Below, one piece after another: positions 17,103 to 26,500 of a stretch of 64,000 nt of DNA. The translations under genes and the position numbers were made by a program. The notes below the pieces were generated by a model. It searched no databases, had not been told where the DNA came from, and saw nothing but the letters and a program-made list of their open reading frames with translations. The stretch comes from Alphaproteobacteria bacterium (GTDB lineage Bacteria > Pseudomonadota > Alphaproteobacteria > Thalassobaculales > Thalassobaculaceae): positions 124,001 through 188,000 of the forward strand of contig JANSYS010000002.1 of assembly GCA_024742275.1 (NCBI GenBank), given 5' to 3'. Position 1 is the stretch's first letter; each line of letters begins with the position of its first letter.

Positions 17103-17861
17103 CTACCCGCCGGGCGCGTAGCCGTAGGTGGCGAGGATCGCTGCCGTCCTTGGGTCTTTCAGGAAGTCCAGAAAGCTGAGCGCGGCCTCTCGGTCGGCGG
17201 CGGCGCTCAGCAGGACCGCGTCCTGGGCGATCGGGTCGTGCAGGCTCTCGGGTACAGGCCAGCGGGACCCGTCGTCATTCCCGGCGATCTGCGACACGGC
17301 GACGAACCCGAGCCGGGCGTTGCCGGTGGCCACGAACTGATAGGTCTGAGCGATGCTCGTACCGCGCACCAGCCGGTCTTCGTAGCGGTCGAATTGGCCG
17401 AGGCCGACGAGAACCTGGATCGCGGCGGCGCCGTACGGAGCGGTCTGCGGATTGGCGATGGCCAGTCGACCGATGTCGTCCCGTTCCAAGACATCTGGAC
17501 CCGTAACCAGGCCGGGCTCGCGGCTGAACAGCGCCAGACGGCCGCGGGCATAGGTGAACCGGTGGTCGGGATCGCCGAGCCCGTCGGCGACTGCGCGGGC
17601 CGGACGTTCCCGGTCGGCGGCCAGGAACACGTCGAAGGGCGCACCGGCCGCGATCTGGATGAAAAGTTGACCGGTTGACGCGAAGCTGAAGACGACGCGG
17701 TGTTCCGTGGCCGTCTCGAACGCCGCTCCGATCTCCTTGGCAGGATCGGCGAAATTGGCGGCGACTGCGACCCGCACTTCGGCCGCCGCCGTGACTGTCG
17801 CGGCGGCCACTAGCGCCAGGGAGAGCGCGGCGCCCCGGACGAGGCCGATCAGGATGTTCAT
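17103..17861 (-). CDS. modA: Molybdate-binding periplasmic protein ModA
   Basis: 252 residues from the ATG at 17861, beginning with a signal peptide (MNILIGLVRGAALSLALV, cleaved near TAAA). The mature start EVRVAVAANFADPAKEIGAAFE and SFASTGQLFIQIAAGAPFDVFLAAD are typical of ModA. Captures molybdate or tungstate in the periplasm. An in-frame start at 17903 is possible but would put the ModE-box palindrome inside the gene, so 17861 is preferred. No clear Shine-Dalgarno sequence is seen. Confidence 0.93.
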   Translation of the reverse strand: MNILIGLVRGAALSLALVAAATVTAAAEVRVAVAANFADPAKEIGAAFETATEHRVVFSFASTGQLFIQIAAGAPFDVFLAADRERPARAVADGLGDPDHRFTYARGRLALFSREPGLVTGPDVLERDDIGRLAIANPQTAPYGAAAIQVLVGLGQFDRYEDRLVRGTSIAQTYQFVATGNARLGFVAVSQIAGNDDGSRWPVPESLHDPIAQDAVLLSAAADREAALSFLDFLKDPRTAAILATYGYAPGG

Positions 17862-17867
17862 GGGACC

Positions 17868-17891
17868 CGATATGTTCCAATGGATATATCG
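17868..17891. promoter_or_regulatory. Putative ModE box upstream of modA
   Basis: Inverted repeat CGATAT - 12 bases - ATATCG, extended on one side to GATATATCG, six bases upstream of the modA start. TATAT-rich half-sites flanked by CG are the known form of molybdate-responsive ModE boxes. The modE gene lies immediately upstream, so molybdate-bound ModE probably represses modABC here. Confidence 0.65.
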
Positions 17892-17942
17892 AAACCGTGT
17901 CATGTCGGACGGGAGCGGTCAACTGAGGTGTGAGGGGACATA

Positions 17943-18308
17943 TCAGCTTTGCCGACCGGCAAGGAGGCCCTGGAGTTCCGCCAGTTCCGATCGGGTCGCG
18001 GCGGCGGCCTGATCCTCCATTCGCCGATACAGGTCCAGCACCGTCCTGCCAAGGTCGGTCAGTTCCGCGCCGCCCCGGTCTGAGCCTCCACGGCTGGTCG
18101 CAACCAGCGGGGCGCCAAAATCCTCTTTCATTCCCTCGACCAGGCCCCAGGCCCGCTTATAGCTCATGCCGAGCCGTCTGCCGGCGGCGGCGATCGACCC
18201 GGTCTCGACAACGCCCTGCAGCAGGTCCGCCTTGCCGGGTCCGATGGCAATGTTGGGAGCGATAACCACCCGGAGGCGGGGGCCGACTGTCTGATTCCAA
18301 GGGCGCAT
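17943..18308 (-). CDS. modE: ModE-type winged-helix regulator, DNA-binding domain only
   Basis: 121 residues. Contains the LysR-like N-terminal domain of ModE: GPGKADLLQGVVETGSIAAAGRRLGMSYKRAWGLVEGM, then the wing with SRGGSDRGGAELTDLGRTVLDLYRRME. E. coli ModE is about 260 residues because it carries two Mop domains that bind molybdate; these are absent here, so sensing must occur by another route. Placed just upstream of modABC. Start at 18308 is not supported by a strong ribosome site and the frame is open further upstream. Confidence 0.85.
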   Translation of the reverse strand: MRPWNQTVGPRLRVVIAPNIAIGPGKADLLQGVVETGSIAAAGRRLGMSYKRAWGLVEGMKEDFGAPLVATSRGGSDRGGAELTDLGRTVLDLYRRMEDQAAAATRSELAELQGLLAGRQS

Positions 18309-18405
18309 GGGGGAGAGCGTACTCGCTGTTCCGGCGTGTTGGCGATTGGTGAAGTCGGTAGGGATCGGTGTGGATGATATTCCGCCACAGGCGGCGCGCC
18401 GATGC

Positions 18406-18436
18406 TGGACATCGTGCGGCGACGGATTGTATACAA
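18406..18436 (+). promoter_or_regulatory. tcuA promoter with GntR-type operator
   Basis: TGGACA (18406-18411) and TATACA (18430-18435) are 18 bases apart. The perfect palindrome TTGTATACAA (18427-18436) covers the -10 box. Palindromes with a central GTATAC are typical operators of FadR/FCD-type GntR repressors, and such a regulator is encoded at 20030-20755 in the same operon, so autoregulation by it is likely. Confidence 0.65.
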
Positions 18437-18512
18437 ATCGACGACGGTTATTCGATCGAATGTGCGGCCGAGGTCGCGGACGCGGTGCCAGCGCCGCGAT
18501 GGGAGACATGCA

Positions 18513-20015
18513 ATGGCTGAATGGGATGTGGTCGTCGTCGGCGCGGGCAACGCCGCCCTTTGCGCTGCTTTGTCGGCGCGCGAGACCGGTGCCTCGGTGC
18601 TGGTGCTGGAACGGGCGTCGAAGGACGAAGGCGGCGGCAACACCCGGTTTACGGCGGGCGCGATCCGCACGGTCTACAACGGAGTCGACGATCTCCGCGC
18701 TCTCATGCCGGACATAACCGACGAGGAAGTGGCCATCACCGATTTCGGAACCTACACCTCCGATCAGTTCTTCGACGATATGTTCCGGGTGACCCAGTAC
18801 CGCTGCAACCCGGATCTGGCCGAGACGCTGGTCACTTCGTCCTACGACACGCTGATGTGGATGAAGGGCAAGGGCGTCCGGTTCCAGCCGATCTGGGGTC
18901 GTCAGGCCTTCAAGGTCGACGGGAGGTTCAAGTTCTGGGGCGGACTGACGGTGGAAGCCTGGGGTGGCGGTCCCGGTCTCGTGGACGCGCTCTGGCAGGC
19001 GGCGGAGAAGAACGGCATCGACATCCGCTATTCCACCCGGGCCCTGTCGCTGGTCTACGACGATGTGAGGGTATCCGGCGTCAAGGTGAAGGGACCGGCC
19101 GGAGTCGAGACTATCGAGGCAAGATCGGTGGTGCTGGCGAGCGGCGGTTTCGAGGCGAATCCGGAATGGCGGACCCGCTACATGGGCCCGGGCTGGGAAC
19201 TGGCGAAGGTGCGGGGGACCCGGTTCAACACCGGAGACGGCATTCGTATGGCGCTGGAGATCGGTGCCTGCCCCTATGGCAACTGGTCGGGCGGCCATGC
19301 CGTGGGGTGGGATTTCAATGCGCCGGAATTCGGCGATCTGGCGGTCGGCGACAACTTCCAGAAACACTCCTACCCGTTCTCGATCATGGTCAACGCCGAC
19401 GGCAAGCGCTTCGTCGACGAGGGGGCGGACTTCCGCAACTACACCTACGCCAAATACGGCCGGGTCATCCTGAACCAGCCCGGTCAGATGGCGTGGCAGA
19501 TCTTCGACCAGCAGACCGTGCATCTGCAGCGCGACGAGTACCGGATCCGTCAGGTGACGAAGGTGACCGGCGAGACCCTGCAGGAGTTGGCCGACAAGCT
19601 GGAGGGCGTCGACAAGCATGCCTTCCTGGCCGAGGTGAAGGCCTATAACGATGCGGTTCAGACCGACGTGGCGTTCAACCCGAACGTCAAGGACGGCCGG
19701 GGTACTGAGGGCCTTGCGGTCCCGAAGTCGAACTGGGCGGTTCGGATTGAGCAGGGCCCGTTCGAGGCGTACCAGGTCACGTGTGGTATCACCTTCACCT
19801 TCGGCGGGCTGCGGATCGACGATCGCGGCCAGGTCGTCGACGTGGACATGAACCCGGTTCCGGGCCTCTACGCCGCCGGAGAACTGGTCGGCGGCCTGTT
19901 CTACTTCAATTATCCTGGCGGCACCGGTCTGATGTCCGGCGCGGTGTTCGGGAAACTAGCGGGCGCCGGTGCCGGAGAAGAGGCAACTTCGGGTCGTATC
20001 AGGGCTGCTGAGTAG
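18513..20015 (+). CDS. tcuA: FAD-dependent tricarballylate dehydrogenase TcuA-like
   Basis: 500 residues; start chosen at 18513 behind GGGAGA, the frame upstream being non-conserved. FAD-binding flavoprotein of the succinate dehydrogenase/fumarate reductase family: WDVVVVGAGNAALCAALSA at the N-terminus, EGGGNTRFTAGAIR, substrate-domain sequences, and the C-terminal FAD closure GLYAAGELVGGLFYFNYPGG. The EGGGNTRF and FNYPGGTGLMSG features are typical of TcuA, which oxidises tricarballylate to cis-aconitate. The usual partners TcuB (electron transfer) and TcuC (transporter) are not nearby, so the exact substrate is uncertain. A GntR regulator follows after 14 bases. Confidence 0.82.
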   Translation: MAEWDVVVVGAGNAALCAALSARETGASVLVLERASKDEGGGNTRFTAGAIRTVYNGVDDLRALMPDITDEEVAITDFGTYTSDQFFDDMFRVTQYRCNPDLAETLVTSSYDTLMWMKGKGVRFQPIWGRQAFKVDGRFKFWGGLTVEAWGGGPGLVDALWQAAEKNGIDIRYSTRALSLVYDDVRVSGVKVKGPAGVETIEARSVVLASGGFEANPEWRTRYMGPGWELAKVRGTRFNTGDGIRMALEIGACPYGNWSGGHAVGWDFNAPEFGDLAVGDNFQKHSYPFSIMVNADGKRFVDEGADFRNYTYAKYGRVILNQPGQMAWQIFDQQTVHLQRDEYRIRQVTKVTGETLQELADKLEGVDKHAFLAEVKAYNDAVQTDVAFNPNVKDGRGTEGLAVPKSNWAVRIEQGPFEAYQVTCGITFTFGGLRIDDRGQVVDVDMNPVPGLYAAGELVGGLFYFNYPGGTGLMSGAVFGKLAGAGAGEEATSGRIRAAE

Positions 20016-20029
20016 GGCATACTCGCGGC

Positions 20030-20755
20030 ATGGCACGCGGATCGAAAAAGCCGACTCCCGTCGACGCGGAACCGGAAGCGGGAGAAGACGCCCCCCGTCC
20101 ATCCGAATCCCGCGGCGAACAGACCTATCACCGGCTGCGCGAGGCGATACAGGCGGGTGAGCTGAAACCGGGCGAACGGATCCGCGAAATCGAGATGGCG
20201 AAGCGGCTGGATGTCAGCCGGACACCGGTGCGCGAGGCGCTGCGGCGTCTGGAGGCCGACGGGCTGCTAACCTTCGTGCCGTATCGCGGCATGGTGATCG
20301 CCGAGCTCGACCATCAGGCAGTGATGGAACTCTACCAGATGCGCGAGGTGCTTGAGGGCACCGCGGCCGGCCTGGCCGCCCGTCACGCCTCCGAAGCGGA
20401 GATCACCCTGATCCGGGACCTGATCGCCGCCGACCCGGGGGACGGGGACCCTAAGGCCCTGGCAATCCACAATCGGCAATTCCACGGCACCCTCTACCGG
20501 GCCGCACACAACCGCTATCTGCTGAAGACGCTGAACGTGCTGAGCGACGCCATGGCCCTGCTCGGCATGACGACGCTGTCGCTGACCGGGCGCTCCGGCA
20601 CGGCCCGCCAGGAGCACCAGGAGATCCTATCGGCCATAGAGGCGCGGGATCAGCCGCGGGCCGAGCAGGCGGCGCGCCATCACATCCGCGAGGCGCAGCG
20701 TGCCCGGCTTCGGCTGATGTTCGACGACCAGGCAGCCGCGAACGGCGGTGAATAG
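20030..20755 (+). CDS. GntR family regulator, FCD type
   Basis: 241 residues. N-terminal winged helix (about 28-95): GEQTYHRLREAIQAGELKPGERI, then MAKRLDVSRTPVREALRRLEADGLL, typical of GntR. C-terminal FCD effector domain (about 100-230) with ELYQMREVLEGTAAGLAARHAS and HNRQFHGTLYRAAHN, the metal-binding Asp/His pattern of FCD domains. It probably controls tcuA through the TTGTATACAA site upstream, with a small carboxylic acid as ligand (inference from family and context). Followed by a strong hairpin. Confidence 0.9.
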   Translation: MARGSKKPTPVDAEPEAGEDAPRPSESRGEQTYHRLREAIQAGELKPGERIREIEMAKRLDVSRTPVREALRRLEADGLLTFVPYRGMVIAELDHQAVMELYQMREVLEGTAAGLAARHASEAEITLIRDLIAADPGDGDPKALAIHNRQFHGTLYRAAHNRYLLKTLNVLSDAMALLGMTTLSLTGRSGTARQEHQEILSAIEARDQPRAEQAARHHIREAQRARLRLMFDDQAAANGGE

Positions 20756-20757
20756 AA

Positions 20758-20788
20758 AACGGCCCGGCAGAGGTTCCGCCGGGCCGTT
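20758..20788. terminator. Hairpin between gntR and atpF
   Basis: Eleven-base perfect stem AACGGCCCGGC / GCCGGGCCGTT with nine-base loop between convergent genes. It is very similar to the stem at 10724 and likely terminates both transcripts. No long T-run. Confidence 0.65.
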
Positions 20789-20812
20789 CGGTGTCTGGTC
20801 CGTGACCGTCGT

Positions 20813-21295
20813 CTACTGCAGACGGGTCGGAATCTCTTCGATCGCGTTCGCGACCAGCTTGTGCTGGGTCGTGTCGTCGATGTTGTCCTGGATCAGCCGT
20901 CGGGTTGCCGCAACCGCAAGGTCGACCATCTGCGCCCGCACTTCCTGAAGCGCTTTTGCTTCGGCCGCCTGGATTTTCTCCATGGCGATCTGCTCGCGCC
21001 TGGCCAGGGCCTGCTCCAGCTTCGCCTCGGCCTCTTCGCGCATGCGAACGGCCTCGGTTTTGGCGTGCTCCAGGATCGCCTCGGCCTCCTGCAGCGCGTC
21101 GCGCTGGCGGCGCTGGTAGTCGGCCTTGGCGGCCTGCGCCTCCTCACGGAGCTGCTGAGCCTCGTCAAGCTTGCGCTTGATCTCCTCGGCCCGCTTGTCG
21201 AGACCGCCGACGATCGACGCCCAGCCCTTCCAGAAGACCAGGGCCAGGAACAGGACGAACGAGACGGCAACCCAGAATGTCGGATCTGAGAACAT
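20813..21295 (-). CDS. atpF: ATP synthase Fo subunit b
   Basis: 160 residues: one membrane helix at the N-terminus (about 6-27, FWVAVSFVLFLALVFWKGW) then a long charged coiled coil (about 35-130) forming the peripheral stalk, ending RLIQDNIDD. Last gene of the Fo operon. ATG at 21295 overlaps the b' stop (TGATG); a GTG one codon earlier is also possible. The coiled coil dimerises with the b' protein encoded upstream. Confidence 0.94.
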   Translation of the reverse strand: MFSDPTFWVAVSFVLFLALVFWKGWASIVGGLDKRAEEIKRKLDEAQQLREEAQAAKADYQRRQRDALQEAEAILEHAKTEAVRMREEAEAKLEQALARREQIAMEKIQAAEAKALQEVRAQMVDLAVAATRRLIQDNIDDTTQHKLVANAIEEIPTRLQ

Positions 21296-21894
21296 CACGC
21301 CCCTCCCTGCATCGCCGCCTCGACGGCCTTGCCGACCTTGGCGTCTGTCACCTTGAGCCCGGTCAGCTTCGCGGTCGCCTCGGCGGCGGCCTCGCTGGCC
21401 ACGGACTTCAGGCTCTCGAGCGCCTCGGTACGCTGTTCGGCGATCCGAGCTTCGGCGGCTTTGGTGGTCTCGGCGGTCTTCTTCGCCGCCTCGGCCTCGG
21501 CCTTGGCATGGGACGCGGCGATCTCGTCCATTGCTTTTCGAACCAGATCATGGGCGTCGGACCGGGCGTCGGCCACCGCCTTCTCGTATTCGGCTTTCAC
21601 CGCTTCCGCTTCGGCCCGGAGGCGGTCGGCGGTCTCGATGTCGTCCTCGATCCGTTCCTGGCGCTCTTCGAGAACGTCGGCGATGCGCGGGATCGCGACC
21701 TTCGACATCACGAAATAGAGCAGCGCGAAGCTGACGAACAGCCAGAAGACCTGGGTCGGAAAGGTGCTGACGTCGAGCTGCGGCAGGCCACCGCCTCCGC
21801 CGTCGGTAGCCGCCCAGGTCGGAAGGGCGGCAACCGTCGCGACGGCGGCGAGACCGATGCGCCGGGACCAGCGGGTCACGCTGTTGGCGATCAT
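21295..21894 (-). CDS. atpG: ATP synthase Fo subunit b' (b2)
   Basis: 199 residues. Second, diverged b-type stalk subunit as found in alphaproteobacteria and chloroplasts. A preceding hydrophobic stretch (about 12-28, LAAVATVAALPTWA) resembles a signal sequence; the membrane helix follows (about 48-66, FWLFVSFALLYFVMSK) and then a coiled coil of about 120 residues. Together with atpF it makes a b-b' heterodimer. Overlaps atpF by one base (TGATG). Confidence 0.93.
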   Translation of the reverse strand: MIANSVTRWSRRIGLAAVATVAALPTWAATDGGGGGLPQLDVSTFPTQVFWLFVSFALLYFVMSKVAIPRIADVLEERQERIEDDIETADRLRAEAEAVKAEYEKAVADARSDAHDLVRKAMDEIAASHAKAEAEAAKKTAETTKAAEARIAEQRTEALESLKSVASEAAAEATAKLTGLKVTDAKVGKAVEAAMQGGA

Positions 21895-21955
21895 GTCGTC
21901 ATCCTCCTGACGGGGGTCGAGGGTGCCGGCCGGACGGCGGGCACCCGAAACCGGA

Positions 21956-22180
21956 TCAGGTGAACAGGATGAGGAACGCGATCAGCAGCGCGAACAGCGC
22001 GACGGCTTCCGTCAGGGCGAAGCCCAGAATGCCGATGCCGAACACTTCGCCGCGGGCCGCCGGGTTGCGGGCGATCGAGGCGATCAGGGTCGAGAAGATG
22101 TTTCCGATACCAACACCGACGCCCATCAGGGCGATGACGGCAAGACCGGCTCCGATCATCTTGGCGGCTTCGAGTTCCAT
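21956..22180 (-). CDS. atpE: ATP synthase Fo subunit c
   Basis: 74 residues, two membrane helices joined by the polar loop ARNP (37-40). The proton-carrying residue is Glu58 in [14 protein letters not shown]. Forms the rotor ring. The first helix has the glycine-rich motif GVGVGIGN. Spaced 61 bases after atpB, as often seen where subunit c needs extra translation. Confidence 0.96.
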   Translation of the reverse strand: MELEAAKMIGAGLAVIALMGVGVGIGNIFSTLIASIARNPAARGEVFGIGILGFALTEAVALFALLIAFLILFT

Positions 22181-22241
22181 GGGTCTTATCCTTCCGTTCG
22201 TTGGGAGGTTGAGGCTGGATTGGTGTCTCGCGACGGATCGA

Positions 22242-22967
22242 TCAGTGCAGATGGATCGCGTCGTGAAGGTAAATGCAGGTCAGGATCGCGAACACGTAGG
22301 CTTGCAGCACCGCGACCAGGACTTCGAAGGCCGTCAGCGCGACCAGAACCGCGAGCGGCGCCACGCCGAAGATGCCGAGAGCGACCACGAAGCCGCCGAA
22401 CACCTTCATCATGGTGTGGCCGGCCATCATGTTTGCGAACAGTCGGACCGACAGGCTGATCGGACGCGACAGGTAGGAGAGAACCTCGATGACGATCAGC
22501 AGCGGCGCCAGAACGATCGGCGCGCCTTCCGGCAGGAAGTAGCTGAAGAAGTGGGTGCCGTGCTTCAGCAGCGCGATGATCGTGACGCCGATGAACACCG
22601 TGATGGCCATGGCGAAGGTAACGATGATCTGGCTGGTGAACGTGTAGCTGTAGGGGATCATGCCGAGCAGGTTGCCCGCCAGGATGAACATGAACAGCGT
22701 GAAGATCAGGGGAAAGTAAGCCCGGCCCTCGGAGCCGACATTCTCGCGCACCATGTTGGCGATGAACTCGTACGACAGTTCCGCCATCGACTGGAAGCGG
22801 GTCGGGACCAGGTGTCGGCCGCTCATCGACTGGGTCAGGAACACGCCGACGACCACGGTCGCCAGGATCATGAACGCGGCCGAATTGGTGAACGAGATGT
22901 CCATGCCCGCGACGTTGAGGCTCGGGCCAATGGTCTTGATCTGAAACTGGTCGACCGGAGACGCCAC
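22242..22967 (-). CDS. atpB: ATP synthase Fo subunit a
   Basis: 241 residues, about six membrane helices. The essential arginine lies in [16 protein letters not shown], and the C-terminal helix ends [18 protein letters not shown]. Provides the two half-channels for protons next to the c-ring. Follows atpI by three bases. Confidence 0.96.
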   Translation of the reverse strand: MASPVDQFQIKTIGPSLNVAGMDISFTNSAAFMILATVVVGVFLTQSMSGRHLVPTRFQSMAELSYEFIANMVRENVGSEGRAYFPLIFTLFMFILAGNLLGMIPYSYTFTSQIIVTFAMAITVFIGVTIIALLKHGTHFFSYFLPEGAPIVLAPLLIVIEVLSYLSRPISLSVRLFANMMAGHTMMKVFGGFVVALGIFGVAPLAVLVALTAFEVLVAVLQAYVFAILTCIYLHDAIHLH

Positions 22968-22970
22968 CTG

Positions 22971-23381
22971 CTACCCCTCTTTTTTACCGCCGTCCGGCGA
23001 ACCGCCGTCCGAGTGCTCCGACCCTTTCGGGCCACCTTCGTTCGAGCCGTCGCCGTCCGCGGTGTTCGCGTACCCGACCGACAGGCCCTTTCCGGTAGCC
23101 GCGCGGTAGACGTTCATCATCCCGCCGGCGGCCCCGAGAAAGAAAAACACGATCAACATCCAGGGCTTTGTCCCCAGCCATTGATCGAGCCCGTATCCTA
23201 TCGCCGCCCCCACGATCACGCCGGCCACAAGCTCGACGCCGACCCGAAAGGCAAGCCCCATCGCGCTTGATGGCAGCCCCGACTCCAGATCCTTGCGCCG
23301 TGCAGCGTCCTGGCCGCCCCGCACCCGCTTAACACGGTCCGCGAGGTCTTCCAGCGACGGTGGGGATTTCCTGTCGTCCAT
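22971..23381 (-). CDS. atpI: ATP synthase assembly protein AtpI/AtpZ type
   Basis: 136 residues from the ATG at 23381 (MDDRKSPPSLEDLADRV); the longer open frame begins inside the promoter and is rejected. Two membrane helices (about 60-78 and 88-108; GVELVAGVIVGAAIGYGLDQWLG and MLIVFFFLGAAGGMMNVYRA) with an acidic/glycine-rich C-terminal tail ending GGKKEG. Known to assist c-ring assembly or magnesium/calcium handling. First gene of the Fo operon, as is standard. Confidence 0.88.
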   Translation of the reverse strand: MDDRKSPPSLEDLADRVKRVRGGQDAARRKDLESGLPSSAMGLAFRVGVELVAGVIVGAAIGYGLDQWLGTKPWMLIVFFFLGAAGGMMNVYRAATGKGLSVGYANTADGDGSNEGGPKGSEHSDGGSPDGGKKEG

Positions 23382-23493
23382 TCCCCGTACCAGACCCGCC
23401 GAGGCAGGTCCCGCAAGCGCTGCGATCCGGACCTCGGCGCATCCTCGGACGCGACGAATCCCGTGCTTGCCGGACCCCCGGCGAAGCGGCGCA

Positions 23494-23522
23494 ACCATAC
23501 GCAGGCGCCTGTAGGGTGTCAA
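23494..23522 (-). promoter_or_regulatory. Sigma-70 promoter of the Fo ATP synthase operon
   Basis: Consensus TTGACA (23517-23522) and TATGGT (23494-23499) separated by exactly 17 bases, on the minus strand, 113 bases upstream of the atpI start. It is the best promoter match in the window, fitting a housekeeping operon. The AT-rich stretch further upstream (about 23555-23582) could serve as an UP element. Confidence 0.8.
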
Positions 23523-23589
23523 GGCTGCGACCGCACTGCGAAAAAGACGGCAACTAGCTGATTTTCAATGATAAAAATACGACGGCGAT

Positions 23590-26500
23590 TCAGCCTGCGT
23601 CGCGAAGTCGCTCAGCGCGGGCCAGATCCACCGAGACAAGCTGGCTAACGCCGCGCTCTGCCATGGTGACGCCGAACAGTCGGTCCATGCGCGCCATGGT
23701 CATGCGATGGTGGGTGATGACCAGGAATCGCGTGCCGGTTTCCTTGACGATGTCCTGCAGCAGCGAACAGAAGCGGTCGACATTGGTGTCGTCCAGCGGG
23801 GCGTCGACCTCGTCCAATACGCAGATCGGCGACGGGTTGGTGAGAAACACGGCGAAGACCAACGCGGCCGCGGTCAGCGCCTGTTCGCCGCCCGACAGCA
23901 GCGACAGGTGCTGCATCTTCTTGCCCGGCGGGCTGGCCATGATCTCGAGGCCGGCTTCCAGCGGGTCGTCCGCTTCCGTCAGTTTCAGGTGTGCTTCGCC
24001 GCCGCCGAATAGACGGCGGAACAGGGTCTGGAAGTGGCCGTCGACCTGATTGAAGGCGGCCAGCAGCCGCTCGCGTCCCTCTTTGTTCAGGGCGGAGATG
24101 GCGCTGCGCAGACGCTGGATCGCTCCGGTCAGGTCGTCGCGCTCGCGCTCCATCCCTTCGATCTGCTCGTTCAGTTCCTCCAACTCGGTTTCCGCCCGCA
24201 GGTTCACCGGACCCAGGCCCTCGCGTTCGCCGCTCAGGCGGTCGAGCGTGCGCTGGGTCTGTTCAGCGTCAGGAAGCGGAGCGTCTGGATCGATCCCGGC
24301 CTTCGCCAGAATCTCGTCCGGGGTGCATTCCAGTCGCTCCGTGATGCGCTCGCGCTCTACCCGGAGCGTCTGGTTGATCTGCTCGAGCTGGGCCTCTGCC
24401 CGGATCCGCGCTTCCCGCGCTTCGCCGGCGGCCCGTTCCGTCTCCCGGGCGACCCGGTCCAACTCCGTCTGACGGCTTTCGGCGGAGACCAGCGCGTCGG
24501 CCGCCTGTTTGCGCTTCGTCTCCGACGCTTCGATCAGAGCGACGACCTTCTCCCGTTCCTCGGCGATCTCGCCCGGACGGGAGGCCAGACGGGCGATCTC
24601 GCTTTCTTCCGCCTGCCGTCGGTTGTCCAGGTCGGCGAGCCGGGCGTCCGCCCGGTCGCGCCGCTGCTCCCAGGATGTGATCTCGCCCTCAGTCGACGTT
24701 AGGCGGGAGCGACGGGATTGGGCATCGCGAACCAGCCGGTCGTGCTCGGTGCGTGCCTCGACCAGTTCGGCCCGGCGCTCGGACAGGGCTGCCCGGAGGC
24801 GGGCGGAATCGGCCCGCAGTTCCTCAACGTCGGGCAAGGTCTTCAGTTCGTCTTTCGCCTGACGGTCGGCGGCTCCCGCCTCCTCACGTTCGCCGGCCAG
24901 CCTGGCCGCACCGTCGTCGAGCGCGGCGAGCTTGGTGTCGACGGCGGCGATTCTGGACTCGATCTCGGCCGCGGAGGATTTGGCCCGAGACAGAGCGTCG
25001 GAGGCCGCGTTGCGGGTCCGGCGGGCGACTTCGACCGCCTCCTCGGCCGCGGCCAGCGCCTCAACCGCATGCTCGGCTTCGGAGCGGGCCACGTCCAAGG
25101 CGCCACGGCGCTCGGCGAGCTGGCGGTCGAGTTCGGCGAGCCTGTTGCGGCGCTCCAGCCGGATCGCGGCAGCGCTCGGCGCGCCGGGTGTCTGCACGAA
25201 ACCGTCCCAGCGCCACATGCCGCCCTCTCGGGTGACGATCCGCATGCCCGGCGCGAGGGACGGCTGGGCGCTCGCCGCGGCTGAGGGTTCGGCGGCGATT
25301 CCGATGCGGGCAAGGCGCGCGGCCAGCGCGGCGGGGGCCGTCACATGCGGAGCCAAAGGCTGAATGTCGGCGGGCCAATCGGTGCCGGCCGCGGCGCCCC
25401 CTCCTTGCCCTGCGCCGCCGCGCCATCCGCCGTCGGTTGCCGCGGCCTCCGCGTCGAGGGCCGGAGCCTCGAGGTCGTCACCCAGGGCGGCACCCAGGGC
25501 GGCCTCGTAGCCGGGCGCTACGGATACGGCATCGACGATCGGCGCCGCCTCGTTTCCGGCCTGCATCAGGAGCCGGCGCAAGCCGGTCGCCTCGGTCTCA
25601 AGTTCGGAAACGGCGGCCTCGATCTCCCGGGCCGCGGCTCGGGCGGCCTTCTCGACGTCCAGGGCGACGTCGCGCGCCTGTTGCGCTTCGGGGATACCGG
25701 ACTCAGCCGCCTCGGCAGCGGCGGCGGCTTCGGTGACCGCCCGCTCGACGGCGGACCGTTCGTCCTCCGGCACGGCCTGGCGGACCAGCTCCGCCCGGCG
25801 CTCGGCGAGGTCGGCCTGCTGGCGGTCCAGACGGACGATCCGCTCCTCGGCTTGGCGGACTTGACGCTCGAGCGCGGCGCGTCGGGCATCGGCGACGGCG
25901 ATGGCTTCCGTCGTCTTGTGGACCGCGTCCTCGGCGTCTTCCGCCTCCCGATTGGCCTTGGTCAGCGCGGCGGCACTTGTCTCCTGCGCTTCGGCTTCGC
26001 CCTCGCCAGCGGCGACCAGGGCGTTGCGCTCCGCGATCAGCCGGGTCAGCGACGCGGCGGCCTCTTCCACCAGGGCTTTCTCGCGGATCACATCGTCGGC
26101 GATCTGTCGGAGGCGGGTCTCGGCTTCGCTGCGCGCCGTGGCGATGCGCCGTTCCTCGGCGTCGAGTTCGCCACGGGCGACGGTCAGGCGTTGCAGTTCG
26201 GCCGAGGCTTCCGCCTCGTTCTGGCGCAGGCCCGGAAGCGCGGCCGCCGAATCGGTCTGCATGGAGCTCGCCGCGGCGGCCTGCTGGGTCGCGGTCGTCA
26301 CCCGGTCCCGAGCCTCGGCCAAAGCAACGCCGGCTTTGCGCCGCTCCTCCATGGTCTGGGTCCAGCGCGCATGCAGGACGATGGACTCCGCCTGCCGAAT
26401 CTTCTCGCTCAGATCGCGATAGCGCTGGGCCTGACGGGCCTGTCGGCGCAGCGCCGCGCGCTGTCCTTCCAGCGCCTTCAGCACGTCGTCGAGCCGCTCC

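Noticed and set aside
18309..19619. Extension of the modE frame upstream to 19619
   Set aside because: The extra part is antisense to tcuA and has no ModE similarity; true gene starts near 18308.
22971..23522. Longer atpI starting at 23522
   Set aside because: That start codon is the TTG of the -35 box of the operon promoter; the extra residues do not look conserved.
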